DNA of 64,000 bases from Actinomyces graevenitzii C83. Its GTDB lineage: Bacteria; Actinomycetota; Actinomycetes; Actinomycetales; Actinomycetaceae. The translations under genes and the position numbers were made by a program. The stretch spans positions 1,696,410 through 1,760,409 of the forward strand of contig NZ_JH470338.1 of NCBI RefSeq assembly GCF_000239695.1, in the 5' to 3' direction. Shown piece after piece: positions 1-7,832 of this stretch (its first letter is position 1; each line of letters opens with the position of its first letter). Below the pieces are notes generated by a model that saw only the letters and a program-made list of their open reading frames with translations, did no database searches and was not told the origin of the DNA.

Positions 1-380
1 TCAGAGACGCGGTTAGCGTTCTTCTCCGACACGCCCGCCGCCGTCAGCTCCTCATAAGCCAAAGCAGCAGATGCAGCCTCATCCTCACCACCGTTACGGT
101 GCATGGCCTGATCAGCAGAAACACTAAAAATAGCGCCGTGATACCAGGCGGCTAGGCGAACCAGATCCGGGTTACGGGTCTCCTCGCTTAGCTCATCTAC
201 ACGTGTAAGCAGATCAATTAAGTGGCGTAAGTTGTGGAACGCGCGATCCGGAGTGGACCACAGCGTGATCAGGTTGGTGCCCATGTCGCGAAGCTGCTCA
301 CGTGAGGCGCTAGCCCCAGCATGGCTCATAGATTGCACATAGGCAGGAAGTAGCCACTGCGGTACGTCTGTGACGCCCAT
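1..380 (-). CDS. HD-superfamily predicted phosphohydrolase (partial)
   Basis: The 3' part lies beyond the left edge; about 126 N-terminal residues are visible. The start is the ATG at 378-380, preceded on the minus strand by a GGGAGGA ribosome binding site. The order of an AFHNLRHL segment (about residue 47) and an AAWYHGAIF segment (about residue 77) matches the COG4339 group of predicted metal-dependent HD-domain phosphohydrolases. In that group the second segment normally reads WFHD; here the metal-binding Asp of the HD pair is replaced by Gly (YHG). Later ligands may lie outside the window. It could be an inactive HD-fold protein or a paralogue with altered chemistry. The substrate is unknown. 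Confidence 0.7.
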   Translation of the reverse strand, partial: MGVTDVPQWLLPAYVQSMSHAGASASREQLRDMGTNLITLWSTPDRAFHNLRHLIDLLTRVDELSEETRNPDLVRLAAWYHGAIFSVSADQAMHRNGGEDEAASAALAYEELTAAGVSEKNANRVS

Positions 381-507
381 AGGACAATCCTCCCAGCTCG
401 GTAAGGTGATGCCAGCCAACAAGCAGGCATATTGAAAAACAATCAGCTAGGCTACCGTTCCTGGCTGCAAATTTCTATGAAATAACTCTAAAAACATACT
501 GTAAGTG

Positions 508-2055
508 TTACTCTACCACCGCATATTCGTTAGGCAGAATAATACGCACAGTAGCGCCGCCACCAGGGGTGTTTAGCATAGAGACCTTGCCTCGGTGCAT
601 CTTAATGATGGTAGCTACGATCGCCAGACCCAAGCCAGAACCGCCAGTATTGCGGTTACGCGAGGACTCGGTGCGGTAGAAACGGTCAAACACCTTCTTG
701 GCGTCAGCTGGGTCAATACCCGGGCCATGGTCGCGCACCTCAATAATGGTGTGGGTGCCGTTAGTGCCCACCGCGATCTCCACCGGGGAGCCGTCAGGCG
801 AGTAAGCCAAAACATTAGAAAGCAGGTTGGTCAGCACCTGGCTTAGACGCTCACGGTCGCCGTCGATAAAGAGCTCTTCTTCCAGCTCTTCACCCTCCAG
901 CGTGAGCACCTGAGTGTCGCGGTCAGGGGCCAGCACAATCAGGTCAGAGATAGCCTCACGCGCCAGCTGCGAAACATTGAAGTGGGTTACCTCCAGGGGC
1001 CGGCCCTCATCCATACGCGCCAACTGCAACAGATCCTCAACCAGGCGCGCCATACGCTTAGCTTCAGACTCAATACGGCCCATAACCTCATCGGTTTGCT
1101 CCGGGGGCACCCCACCCATTTGGTACAGCTCGCCCCAGCCTCGCACAGTAGCCAGCGGGGTACGCAGCTCATGGGAGGCGTCAGAGATGAAACGCTGCAT
1201 CCGCTCTTGGGAGTGGGTGCGCGCTTCAAAAGCATGCTCGTTTTGGGTGAGCATGGAGTTAAGTGAACGCTGCAGGGAGCCAATCTCTGTGTTGCTTGAC
1301 TGGGTGACATTAATGCGGGCAGATAGCTCACCTTTGGCGATTTTGCCTGCTACCGACTCAATTTCACGCAGCGGCCCTAGTGCGTGGCCCACAAACAAGG
1401 TGGCTACTGTGGCCGTCAAGCACAGCATGGCCACGCCGGTTAGGCCCAGCAGTAGGCGGGTGTGGTCGACGGCGTCGGCGGTGTCTTTCAGGGGCAGCGC
1501 AATTAGCACCCCACCGATGTATTCCTTACCGTCACCGGAAGAAATTGGCAGGATGATGGCACGCCACTTGGCGCCGTCGATATTCGATTCAATGGTGAAG
1601 GGATTGGGTTTATAGGAGGCTACAGCTTTGCGGGAAAAATCTATGCCTTTAATGTTTGGGATGCCGTAATGCTCGGCGGTAGAGCTAGAAATCAGCTGAC
1701 CAGAAGTGCCGTCAAACCATTTGCCGTAAATGTAGTAAGTGGAGGGAATGGGGTTGGTTTGACCATTTTTAATTAGGGTCAGGGCTTGATTGCCAACTGT
1801 ACGGGTGGCGCCGGTATCTACCAGTTGCGAATCTACTTGTTCTTGAAGGGTGTTTTCCAGTAGTAGCGAGGTGGATATCGAGGTCACCGCCACCGATAGC
1901 ATCAGCAGCAAGGTGGTTATTATTGCCAGCTGATTAGTCAGCGGTAGTTTGCTCCAAAACCTTTGGAACAAACTACGTTTAGGTGGCGGTTGGGTGGGCT
2001 CGGCCGCATTTAGTTTGACTGGTGGGACCGAGGGAAGCGGTTGCCCATCACGCAT
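508..2055 (-). CDS. Membrane sensor histidine kinase, PhoR/MprB type
   Basis: A 515-residue sensor kinase. It has a proline-rich cytoplasmic N-terminus, a membrane helix at about residues 43-66, an extracytoplasmic sensor region of about 130 residues, a second helix at about 200-222, a HAMP linker, and a HisKA box with the phospho-accepting His at residue 295 (SHELRTPL). A HATPase domain follows with N, G1 (DHGPGI) and G2 (GSGLGLAI) boxes. The gene overlaps the end of the response regulator gene by one base (TGATG), so translation is coupled. Family knowledge: it autophosphorylates and transfers phosphate to the partner regulator. The signal sensed cannot be inferred from the sequence. Confidence 0.93.
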   Translation of the reverse strand: MRDGQPLPSVPPVKLNAAEPTQPPPKRSLFQRFWSKLPLTNQLAIITTLLLMLSVAVTSISTSLLLENTLQEQVDSQLVDTGATRTVGNQALTLIKNGQTNPIPSTYYIYGKWFDGTSGQLISSSTAEHYGIPNIKGIDFSRKAVASYKPNPFTIESNIDGAKWRAIILPISSGDGKEYIGGVLIALPLKDTADAVDHTRLLLGLTGVAMLCLTATVATLFVGHALGPLREIESVAGKIAKGELSARINVTQSSNTEIGSLQRSLNSMLTQNEHAFEARTHSQERMQRFISDASHELRTPLATVRGWGELYQMGGVPPEQTDEVMGRIESEAKRMARLVEDLLQLARMDEGRPLEVTHFNVSQLAREAISDLIVLAPDRDTQVLTLEGEELEEELFIDGDRERLSQVLTNLLSNVLAYSPDGSPVEIAVGTNGTHTIIEVRDHGPGIDPADAKKVFDRFYRTESSRNRNTGGSGLGLAIVATIIKMHRGKVSMLNTPGGGATVRIILPNEYAVVE

Positions 2056-2807
2056 CAGGAGTCCTTGGGTTCACGCATCATGTAGCCCACCCCGCGTCGG
2101 GTCTGGATTAATGGCGTCACCTTGCCGCCGTCAGGACCCTTGAGCTGGTCAATCTTGCGGCGTAGATAGGAAATATACGACTCAACAATAGCGGCGTCGC
2201 CATTCCAGTCATACTCCCATACGTGGTCAAGGATCTGGCTCTTAGAGACCACGCGACCAGAGTTAACCATCAGATAACGCAGTAGTTTGAACTCGGTGGG
2301 GGACAGCTCGATTTCCTGGCCAGCACGGCGTACCTCGTAGGCATCCTCGTCTAGGATTAGGTCTGCCAGCTGCAAAATATGGGAGCGCTCAGGCTCTACA
2401 TTTTGGGTGCGACGCAAAATAGCACGAATACGTGCCACTACTTCTTCAAGACCAAAAGGTTTAGTTACGTAGTCGTCTCCGCCTACGGTTAATCCCTGGA
2501 TCTTTGCTTCCATATCGTCGCGAGCAGTTAAGAACAAAATAGGTACTTTGATATTTCGTTCACGCATTCGCCTGGCAACAGTGAATCCGTCCATATCGGG
2601 CATCATCACGTCCAGAATTATTAAATCAGGCCTTTGGGTCTCGACGGCGTGCATAGCACCATTACCATCTTGAGCAGTTGACACGTCAAAACCCGCAAAG
2701 CGTAGCGAAGAAGCTAGCAGATCGCGGATATTGGGTTCATCGTCAACTACTAGTAGCTGAGCTTCGGGAGCGGTCTGATTCGGGGACATGCTTAAAGTAT
2801 GAGGCAT
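2055..2807 (-). CDS. OmpR-family response regulator, PhoP-like
   Basis: 250 residues: an N-terminal receiver domain with acidic pocket DD at 22-23, phospho-acceptor Asp66 (ILDVMMP), Thr94 and Lys116 (VTKPFG), then a winged-helix DNA-binding domain ending in RRGVGYMMREP. The overall pattern, including the GLTVGGDDYVTKPF and SPTEFKLLRYL segments, is closest to the mycobacterial PhoP/TrcR type. The ATG at 2807 is favoured because AAGGAAA lies about 12 bases upstream; the in-frame ATG 18 bases downstream has no such site. First gene of a two-gene operon with the kinase. The regulon is unknown, so PhoP orthology is an inference from motifs only. Confidence 0.93.
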   Translation of the reverse strand: MPHTLSMSPNQTAPEAQLLVVDDEPNIRDLLASSLRFAGFDVSTAQDGNGAMHAVETQRPDLIILDVMMPDMDGFTVARRMRERNIKVPILFLTARDDMEAKIQGLTVGGDDYVTKPFGLEEVVARIRAILRRTQNVEPERSHILQLADLILDEDAYEVRRAGQEIELSPTEFKLLRYLMVNSGRVVSKSQILDHVWEYDWNGDAAIVESYISYLRRKIDQLKGPDGGKVTPLIQTRRGVGYMMREPKDS

Positions 2808-2870
2808 TGGCCTGAAGATTTCCTTGAAGCCCGTCCACTAAACGGACAGTAAGGTTAGCCACTTAGCGGA

Positions 2871-3446
2871 TTAGATGAATTGCTGCGGATCGAATTCTTC
2901 TAGCGGGATGATGCGCACGCGCGGCAATGGGCTGGTAAATGCACGCACATCAAGCTCCAGGTCGAATAGTTCCAATCCTTCGAGTTCCAGGGCAGCCAAC
3001 TGTGTGTTCAGGAACTCTCTGAAGCAGAATACACCTACCTGTACCCCTACCTGCAGCAGGCGCTCAATCTGTGGGATGTAGTCGCCGTCGTGGCTAGCAA
3101 GCAGCACGCGGGCAGGGGCGCCGCGCTCAGCGATAGCGTCCAGGGTGCGCTGGATGCCAATGTCTACTACTTTTTCTTCGGCCGATGCAGAAAGTGGAAC
3201 CGGGCGATAGTCCATTGCTAGTAGGGCCTGTACAAAGCCCATTGGCATATGTCCGGAAGAAGCATTTAAGAAAAAAAGTCCGCGTGTTAGCGTGTCTTGA
3301 TCCCAAATAGAGTTGCAGTAGTGCAATACGCGATCCCAGCGTGGCCGCTCATCTGGGTCTGGGCGGCGTCCTAAAACACTTGTGCCTAGTGTTGCATCGA
3401 TGTTTTCGCCGTCGACTAGAAGATAAGTTGGAGTGCCCATATCCAC
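2871..3446 (-). CDS. NYN (LabA/DUF88-like) PIN-fold domain protein
   Basis: 191 residues. The N-terminal YLLVDGENID segment, the internal KVVDIGIQRTLD segment and the VLLASHDGDYIPQIERL segment carry the conserved acidic residues of NYN/LabA domains, a PIN-like nuclease fold. Family knowledge: such proteins are predicted metal-dependent RNases or RNA-binding proteins; only some have been tested. The C-terminal 35 residues are less conserved. It ends shortly downstream of the regulator gene on the same strand and is not obviously translationally coupled to it. Function beyond a likely nucleic-acid role is not known. Confidence 0.8.
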   Translation of the reverse strand: MDMGTPTYLLVDGENIDATLGTSVLGRRPDPDERPRWDRVLHYCNSIWDQDTLTRGLFFLNASSGHMPMGFVQALLAMDYRPVPLSASAEEKVVDIGIQRTLDAIAERGAPARVLLASHDGDYIPQIERLLQVGVQVGVFCFREFLNTQLAALELEGLELFDLELDVRAFTSPLPRVRIIPLEEFDPQQFI

Positions 3447-3491
3447 ATACTAATTCAAAAGTCTTGAATTTGTTTCTTAAAATGAAAAAAT

Positions 3492-3532
3492 TACGCGCCC
3501 AATTTTGGTCAATGACGTGAATCGGGCGCGTA
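3492..3532. repeat. GC-rich inverted repeat between NYN gene and pspA
   Basis: Nine-base arms TACGCGCCC and GGGCGCGTA flank a 23-base loop. It lies upstream of the NYN gene. No T-run follows on either strand, so a terminator role is uncertain; it may be an operator or a leader hairpin. Confidence 0.4.
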
Positions 3533-3613
3533 CTCGCGTGTTGTTTTAGCTAAGGCCGCACCTAGCGGGGCAAAAATTTAGCGGCAAACTGCGGTTTTTA
3601 CGGCTAGAGGCGC

Positions 3614-3656
3614 TTTAGTGCCAAGGCGATAGCTAAGCGCTCACCTTGGCACTAAA
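3614..3656 (-). terminator. Hairpin just downstream of pspA
   Basis: Perfect 13-base arms TTTAGTGCCAAGG and CCTTGGCACTAAA with a 17-base loop begin a few bases after the pspA stop codon. The A/T-rich bases at the stem foot resemble a bidirectional terminator, but there is no long U-run outside the stem. Confidence 0.55.
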
Positions 3657-3661
3657 ACATC

Positions 3662-4489
3662 TCAGTAGGAGGAGGTGTCGCCGGCGGCCTGGTTTTCAGC
3701 CTTCAGGGCGGCAAAGGCGGCGTCAATGTCGACGTCGGAAGCACCGGCGGTGATCTGCGGGGCGCTAGAGGGACGGTTGCCGGACTTCAGAGCGGCCAGA
3801 CGTGCCTCAGCCTCCATCTGAGCGGAGGAGGACTCTAGGGCGGCAAACTGGGACTCCAGCGAGGTGCCTGCCAGCTCGGCCTGGCCGGCAGCCTGGGCCT
3901 CGACGCGGCGTACGCGGTCCTCGAAACGGCCCAGCGACGAGGTGGGGTCGGTGGTGTTGATCTGGTTGAGGGCGCTTTGTACCTTCACCTGGGCCTGCGC
4001 GGTGCGCTGACGTGCCACCAGCTCGTCACGCTTGGACTTAAGGTCACCAAGCTTGGCTTCCATCTGGGTCAGGCCAGTCTTTAGCTGCTCAACCACCTGA
4101 CGCTGGGAGTCAATGGAAGGCTGGGCGGAGCTGACCTTCTGCTCGGCGGTGATCTGCTTGGTTAGTGCAATCTTGGCCAGGTTGTCGAACTTGTCGGCCG
4201 CACCAGTGTCACCAGCAGCGCGTAGCTCATCAGCCTTACGGGAGGCGGCCAGGGCCTTGTTGCCCCAGTCGGTAGCTTCAGCGGTGTACTTGGCCTGGTC
4301 TTTTTCGGCCATGCGTAGGTTACCGATGGACTGGGCGACAGCCTGACGGGCTTCCACAATAGAGTTGGAGTAGTCGCGTACCAGCTGGTCCAGCATCTTT
4401 TGCGGGTCTTCAGCGCGGTCAATAAGCGCGTTAATGTTGGCGCGGGTCAGCTGGGAAATTCGGCCCAGGATCGTTTGCTTCTCAGCCAT
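3662..4489 (-). CDS. pspA: PspA/IM30 family phage-shock protein
   Basis: 275 residues, almost wholly alpha-helical and rich in Ala, Gln, Glu and Lys. The start MAEKQTILGRISQLTRANIN and the DPQKMLDQLVRDY segment are diagnostic of PspA/IM30. Family knowledge: these ESCRT-III-like proteins coat and stabilise the inner membrane under envelope stress. GAAAGG sits 9 bases before the ATG. The C-terminus extends past the helical core with an acidic low-complexity tail (about residues 240-275), common in actinobacterial members. The upstream gene on the same strand encodes a membrane-anchored coiled-coil protein, a usual partner locus. Confidence 0.9.
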   Translation of the reverse strand: MAEKQTILGRISQLTRANINALIDRAEDPQKMLDQLVRDYSNSIVEARQAVAQSIGNLRMAEKDQAKYTAEATDWGNKALAASRKADELRAAGDTGAADKFDNLAKIALTKQITAEQKVSSAQPSIDSQRQVVEQLKTGLTQMEAKLGDLKSKRDELVARQRTAQAQVKVQSALNQINTTDPTSSLGRFEDRVRRVEAQAAGQAELAGTSLESQFAALESSSAQMEAEARLAALKSGNRPSSAPQITAGASDVDIDAAFAALKAENQAAGDTSSY

Positions 4490-4553
4490 GAGTTATACCT
4501 TTCGTTTTATTGCCTGCTTAATGGCAAGGTAGCACGGAGATGACGATTATTTT

Positions 4554-6014
4554 TTAAAAAAAATCGCCGAAGTCTATGTCGGAATCGCCGAAATTCGGGC
4601 CGCCACCCCAGTCATGGTTACCAATACTACGGGTAACATTTCCGATTACGTCACCCAGCAGGATGCCACCTAGCATCATGGTGCCCATATCGATTCCGCT
4701 GGAGCCAATAGCGCGCGGCTGATTGGCGTTAAAACGGTTAATGTCCCGCTGGGCCTGGCCCTGGGCGCGGCCGATAAGCTGCTCGGCATGACCAATAGCC
4801 TGCCCGGCCCGCACCGGATCGTTCTTAATAGTCTGCTTAGCCTCAGACGCCAGGCGTGAGGCTTCAGCCAGGTCAGTGCGGGCGGCGATCCCCACCGCAC
4901 CACGGGCCGTAGAAATCATATTGGTAACTGCGTCAATAGAAGCGTCAAGGCGCCCCAAGCGCTGGTCAAGGCCGGCGCGGGCACGGTTATGTACCTCTTC
5001 CTGACTGCGGGCCTGCTCTAGGGCATTATCCAAAGCAGCCTCAGCGGCGGTGAGCTCATTAAGCGGGGCCACCGGGTCTAGCTGGCTTTGGCTCAGCACT
5101 CGCTGGCCGGCGGCAATGGCACGCTGAGCGCGAGCCACTAGCGGGTCAAGCACTGCTGCGGGCACGGGCCCATTAGGCTGACCTAGACGCTTAGCGTCCT
5201 CAATGTCAGAGCTAATAGAGGTAATTGCCGCAGTTAAGTTAGCGGCCGCATTTTCCAGCAGGGAACGCGTAGCCATCACCTGGTTAGCCAGCTCACCAGC
5301 CTGGGTGACGGTAGAAGTAGCCAAGCGAATCTGCTCAAGTGCCAGCACACTATTGCCGGCCTCATAGGTTTCTTTAGCCTGGGCCGCAGTCACCTGCGCG
5401 GCCTGCAACAGTTTAGCGGCGCGCTCAGGGGCGTCGGCCACAGAAGTTAGCGATTCAGCCGGGTAGGTGGCAGATAGTGCAACTAGCAGAGAGCGGGCGT
5501 TTTCAATGCTGACGTGCACTTCGTTGATCTGAATATTTAGCTGCGAGAGGGTGTCAGGAATATTGGCTAATGTATCGCGCTTAGAAGCAAACTTTTGCTC
5601 CTGGGACTTAATGGCGTTAGTGGCCCGCTGGCAGCGATCGAGCAGCTCATTAAGCATGTGGTGACGCTGCACCGGGGTCTCAGGGTTATCGTCGTCGAGC
5701 AGGCGACGTAGCTCAAAAGCCCGACTCAACTCTGCCTTGGCGTTATCGATAGCCTTAGCAAAATCCTGAGTTTCAGAACTAGAAAACTGTGCCTGCGCAA
5801 AAGCCAGCTCCTGATCGGCGCTGTGTACCAGATCGTCGGCAGCCATCAGCGCAGAGTTAGCCTGCGCATCGAGCTGGTTTAGATCCACCCCGGGCCGCAA
5901 ACCCGCAGTGGGGGCAGCCTCAATACGTTTACGCATATTCGAATTGGAAGTACTAAGCGCCACAATGGCGGCTAGCACAGCCCCAATTATGAAGATAAAT
6001 AAAGCGGTTCCCAT
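4554..6014 (-). CDS. Membrane-anchored coiled-coil protein, TPM-protein C-terminal type
   Basis: 486 residues. An N-terminal membrane helix (residues about 3-22) is followed at once by long helical heptad-like segments (about 40-430), then a Gly-rich C-terminus containing a short hydrophobic stretch (MMLGGILLGDVIGNV) and an acidic GDSDIDFGDFF end. In many actinobacteria the gene beside pspA encodes a secreted TPM domain followed by a helix and exactly such a coiled-coil region; here no TPM domain precedes the helix, and no room for one is left before the divergent gene at 6129. AGGAAAG precedes the ATG. It probably works with PspA at the membrane (inference). Confidence 0.65.
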   Translation of the reverse strand: MGTALFIFIIGAVLAAIVALSTSNSNMRKRIEAAPTAGLRPGVDLNQLDAQANSALMAADDLVHSADQELAFAQAQFSSSETQDFAKAIDNAKAELSRAFELRRLLDDDNPETPVQRHHMLNELLDRCQRATNAIKSQEQKFASKRDTLANIPDTLSQLNIQINEVHVSIENARSLLVALSATYPAESLTSVADAPERAAKLLQAAQVTAAQAKETYEAGNSVLALEQIRLATSTVTQAGELANQVMATRSLLENAAANLTAAITSISSDIEDAKRLGQPNGPVPAAVLDPLVARAQRAIAAGQRVLSQSQLDPVAPLNELTAAEAALDNALEQARSQEEVHNRARAGLDQRLGRLDASIDAVTNMISTARGAVGIAARTDLAEASRLASEAKQTIKNDPVRAGQAIGHAEQLIGRAQGQAQRDINRFNANQPRAIGSSGIDMGTMMLGGILLGDVIGNVTRSIGNHDWGGGPNFGDSDIDFGDFF

Positions 6015-6128
6015 AGTCTTTCCTGCCTGTTCGGCGTCCCTCCGTAGTCTATGTCAGGAGCCAATGAGACGCGCCATTCATTGAGAAAGTATTTCCCTTA
6101 GAGCTGTTAACGTGCTTCCATAGGCACT

Positions 6129-6971
6129 ATGTCCCAGGATTCCTCAATCACTGACGCGATTAATAAGACTCCAGTCCTCACTGTTTTCCAGCCTGCGTCT
6201 ACAGTTGGCGTTGCGCGGTTTGGACAGTGGCTAGCTTCTGAGGGAGCAATCCTTAACACCATTGACTTAGGTGCAGATCAGCCGGTCCCAGCTTACAGTG
6301 AGCTAAACAGTGACGGCATCATTATTCTGGGTGGTCCCATGGGTGCTAACGACGGCGCCGACTACCCCTGGATAGAGCCGCTCAGTCAGCTGGTGCGTGA
6401 GGCCTACGCCCACGCCATGCCGGTGTTTGGTATCTGCCTGGGATCCCAGCTTTCCGCCCGCGCCCTGGGTGGACAGGTAGCTAGCCCCGCCCCCGGACAG
6501 GGTGAGAGCGGCCTGGCCAGTGTCTTCCTCACCGAAGCCGGCCAGGAAGATGAGGCTATTGCGGAAATGTTCGCCCAAGGTGACGCCGCTAGTGCCCGCG
6601 CGGATGTAGCCACCAATGAGGGCACCCAACTGCCCGTGCCCGTAAACCACAACGACGCCGTCGTCGCACTACCCCCGCAAGCCAAACTGCTGGCCAGCTC
6701 AAAAGCTTGCCCCATTGAGGCCTGGCGCCTAGGCAGCGTGCTTGGCTTGCAGTGGCACCCCGAAGTTGTGCCCGAGCGCCTATATGTGTGGGCCAAGGAA
6801 AACGGCGCCCAAGCGGGCCTAGATGAGGCTGAGATCAAGCGCCAAGCCGACGACGTACTAGCCCAGGGGCGCCGCATTGACGCCATCACCTGCGCCATGG
6901 GTCGCACAGCTGCACGTATGTTGCTGCGTAAGGCCCGCGCCTATCGGGTCCTGCAAAGCGTCGTAGACTAA
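6129..6971 (+). CDS. Class-I glutamine amidotransferase-like protein
   Basis: 280 residues with a GATase1 fold. The nucleophile elbow GICLGSQ places Cys at residue 103, and the HPE motif puts His at about 210 and Glu at 212, giving a complete Cys-His-Glu triad. The ILGGPMGAND segment forms the oxyanion strand. It resembles stand-alone GuaA-type amidotransferases of COG0518. The C-terminal 60 residues are helical and outside the core. No clear Shine-Dalgarno site precedes the ATG, so it may be leaderless. It is followed 5 bases later by the DUF3027 gene, suggesting co-transcription. The acceptor of the ammonia is not evident. Confidence 0.85.
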   Translation: MSQDSSITDAINKTPVLTVFQPASTVGVARFGQWLASEGAILNTIDLGADQPVPAYSELNSDGIIILGGPMGANDGADYPWIEPLSQLVREAYAHAMPVFGICLGSQLSARALGGQVASPAPGQGESGLASVFLTEAGQEDEAIAEMFAQGDAASARADVATNEGTQLPVPVNHNDAVVALPPQAKLLASSKACPIEAWRLGSVLGLQWHPEVVPERLYVWAKENGAQAGLDEAEIKRQADDVLAQGRRIDAITCAMGRTAARMLLRKARAYRVLQSVVD

Positions 6972-6976
6972 ACCAT

Positions 6977-7777
6977 GTGACCGATCAACGTTTAGGGGCG
7001 GCACCCACCGCCGCTCAGGCTGCGGCCGCCGCCAAAGACAAAGTGCTGTGTAGCGAGCAGGTAATTGAGGTAGCTCGCATGGCGCTAGCTGACATTACCG
7101 ACCCGGCTAGCGTCGGTGACTATAGCGGGGCTGTTCCCACCGGCAAGCGCATGGTCACCCACCTGTTTGAATGCAACCTGCCCGGCTATCGCGGCTGGCG
7201 CTGGCAGGTGACTGTGGCGCGCCCCTCGCGAGCCCGCCAGGCCACTATCTGCGAGCTAGACCTAGCCCCCGGCGAGGATGCGCTACTAGCCCCTGCCTGG
7301 GTGCCTTGGGAGCAGCGCCTGCAGCCCTCGGATGTAAACCGTGGTGACCGCCTGCCCTTTCGAGAATTAGATGAGCGCCTCCAGCCCGGCTGGCAGTCCA
7401 CCGACGACGCCGTAGCTGACGCCGTGGCCATTGATGAGCTCTACTTGGGTCGCGCCCGGGTGCTTTCACCCCAGGGCCTGGCCGCCGCCGCCCAGCGCTG
7501 GTACGAGGGTGATCACGGCCCTACTGCCAACGGTGTACGTCGCGCTCACGCCAACTGCTCTAGCTGCGGTTTCCTGATGCGCATTGATGGACCCATGCGT
7601 CGCCTGTTTGGGGTGTGCGCTAACGCCTGGTCTCCCGACGACGGCCAGGTGGTTTCCATGGATCACGGCTGCGGGGCCCACTCAGAAACTGACGTGCCCG
7701 AGCGAGAAACGGCCTGGCCTGCCAACGCACCTATCGTGGATGAGGGTGCGGTAGAGGTCGTAGAGCCGGCCAACTAA
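6977..7777 (+). CDS. DUF3027 domain protein
   Basis: 266 residues. The start is GTG at 6977, because the ATG two bases earlier is followed directly by a stop codon. Diagnostic segments are LFECNLPGYRGWRWQVTVAR, the WVPWEQRLQPSD motif, and a C-terminal CSSCGF...CANAWSPDDGQVV...HGCGAHSE region with paired cysteines and histidines that suggest a zinc site. DUF3027 is an actinobacterial family of unknown role, commonly next to a DUF2530 protein and a purine permease, as here. It lies 5 bases downstream of the amidotransferase gene. Confidence 0.88.
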   Translation: MTDQRLGAAPTAAQAAAAAKDKVLCSEQVIEVARMALADITDPASVGDYSGAVPTGKRMVTHLFECNLPGYRGWRWQVTVARPSRARQATICELDLAPGEDALLAPAWVPWEQRLQPSDVNRGDRLPFRELDERLQPGWQSTDDAVADAVAIDELYLGRARVLSPQGLAAAAQRWYEGDHGPTANGVRRAHANCSSCGFLMRIDGPMRRLFGVCANAWSPDDGQVVSMDHGCGAHSETDVPERETAWPANAPIVDEGAVEVVEPAN

Positions 7778-7832
7778 AAGCGCCGGCGCGCGGCTGGGCG
7801 GCGCGCAGCTGGGGCCGTGAGGCTGGTGCGGC

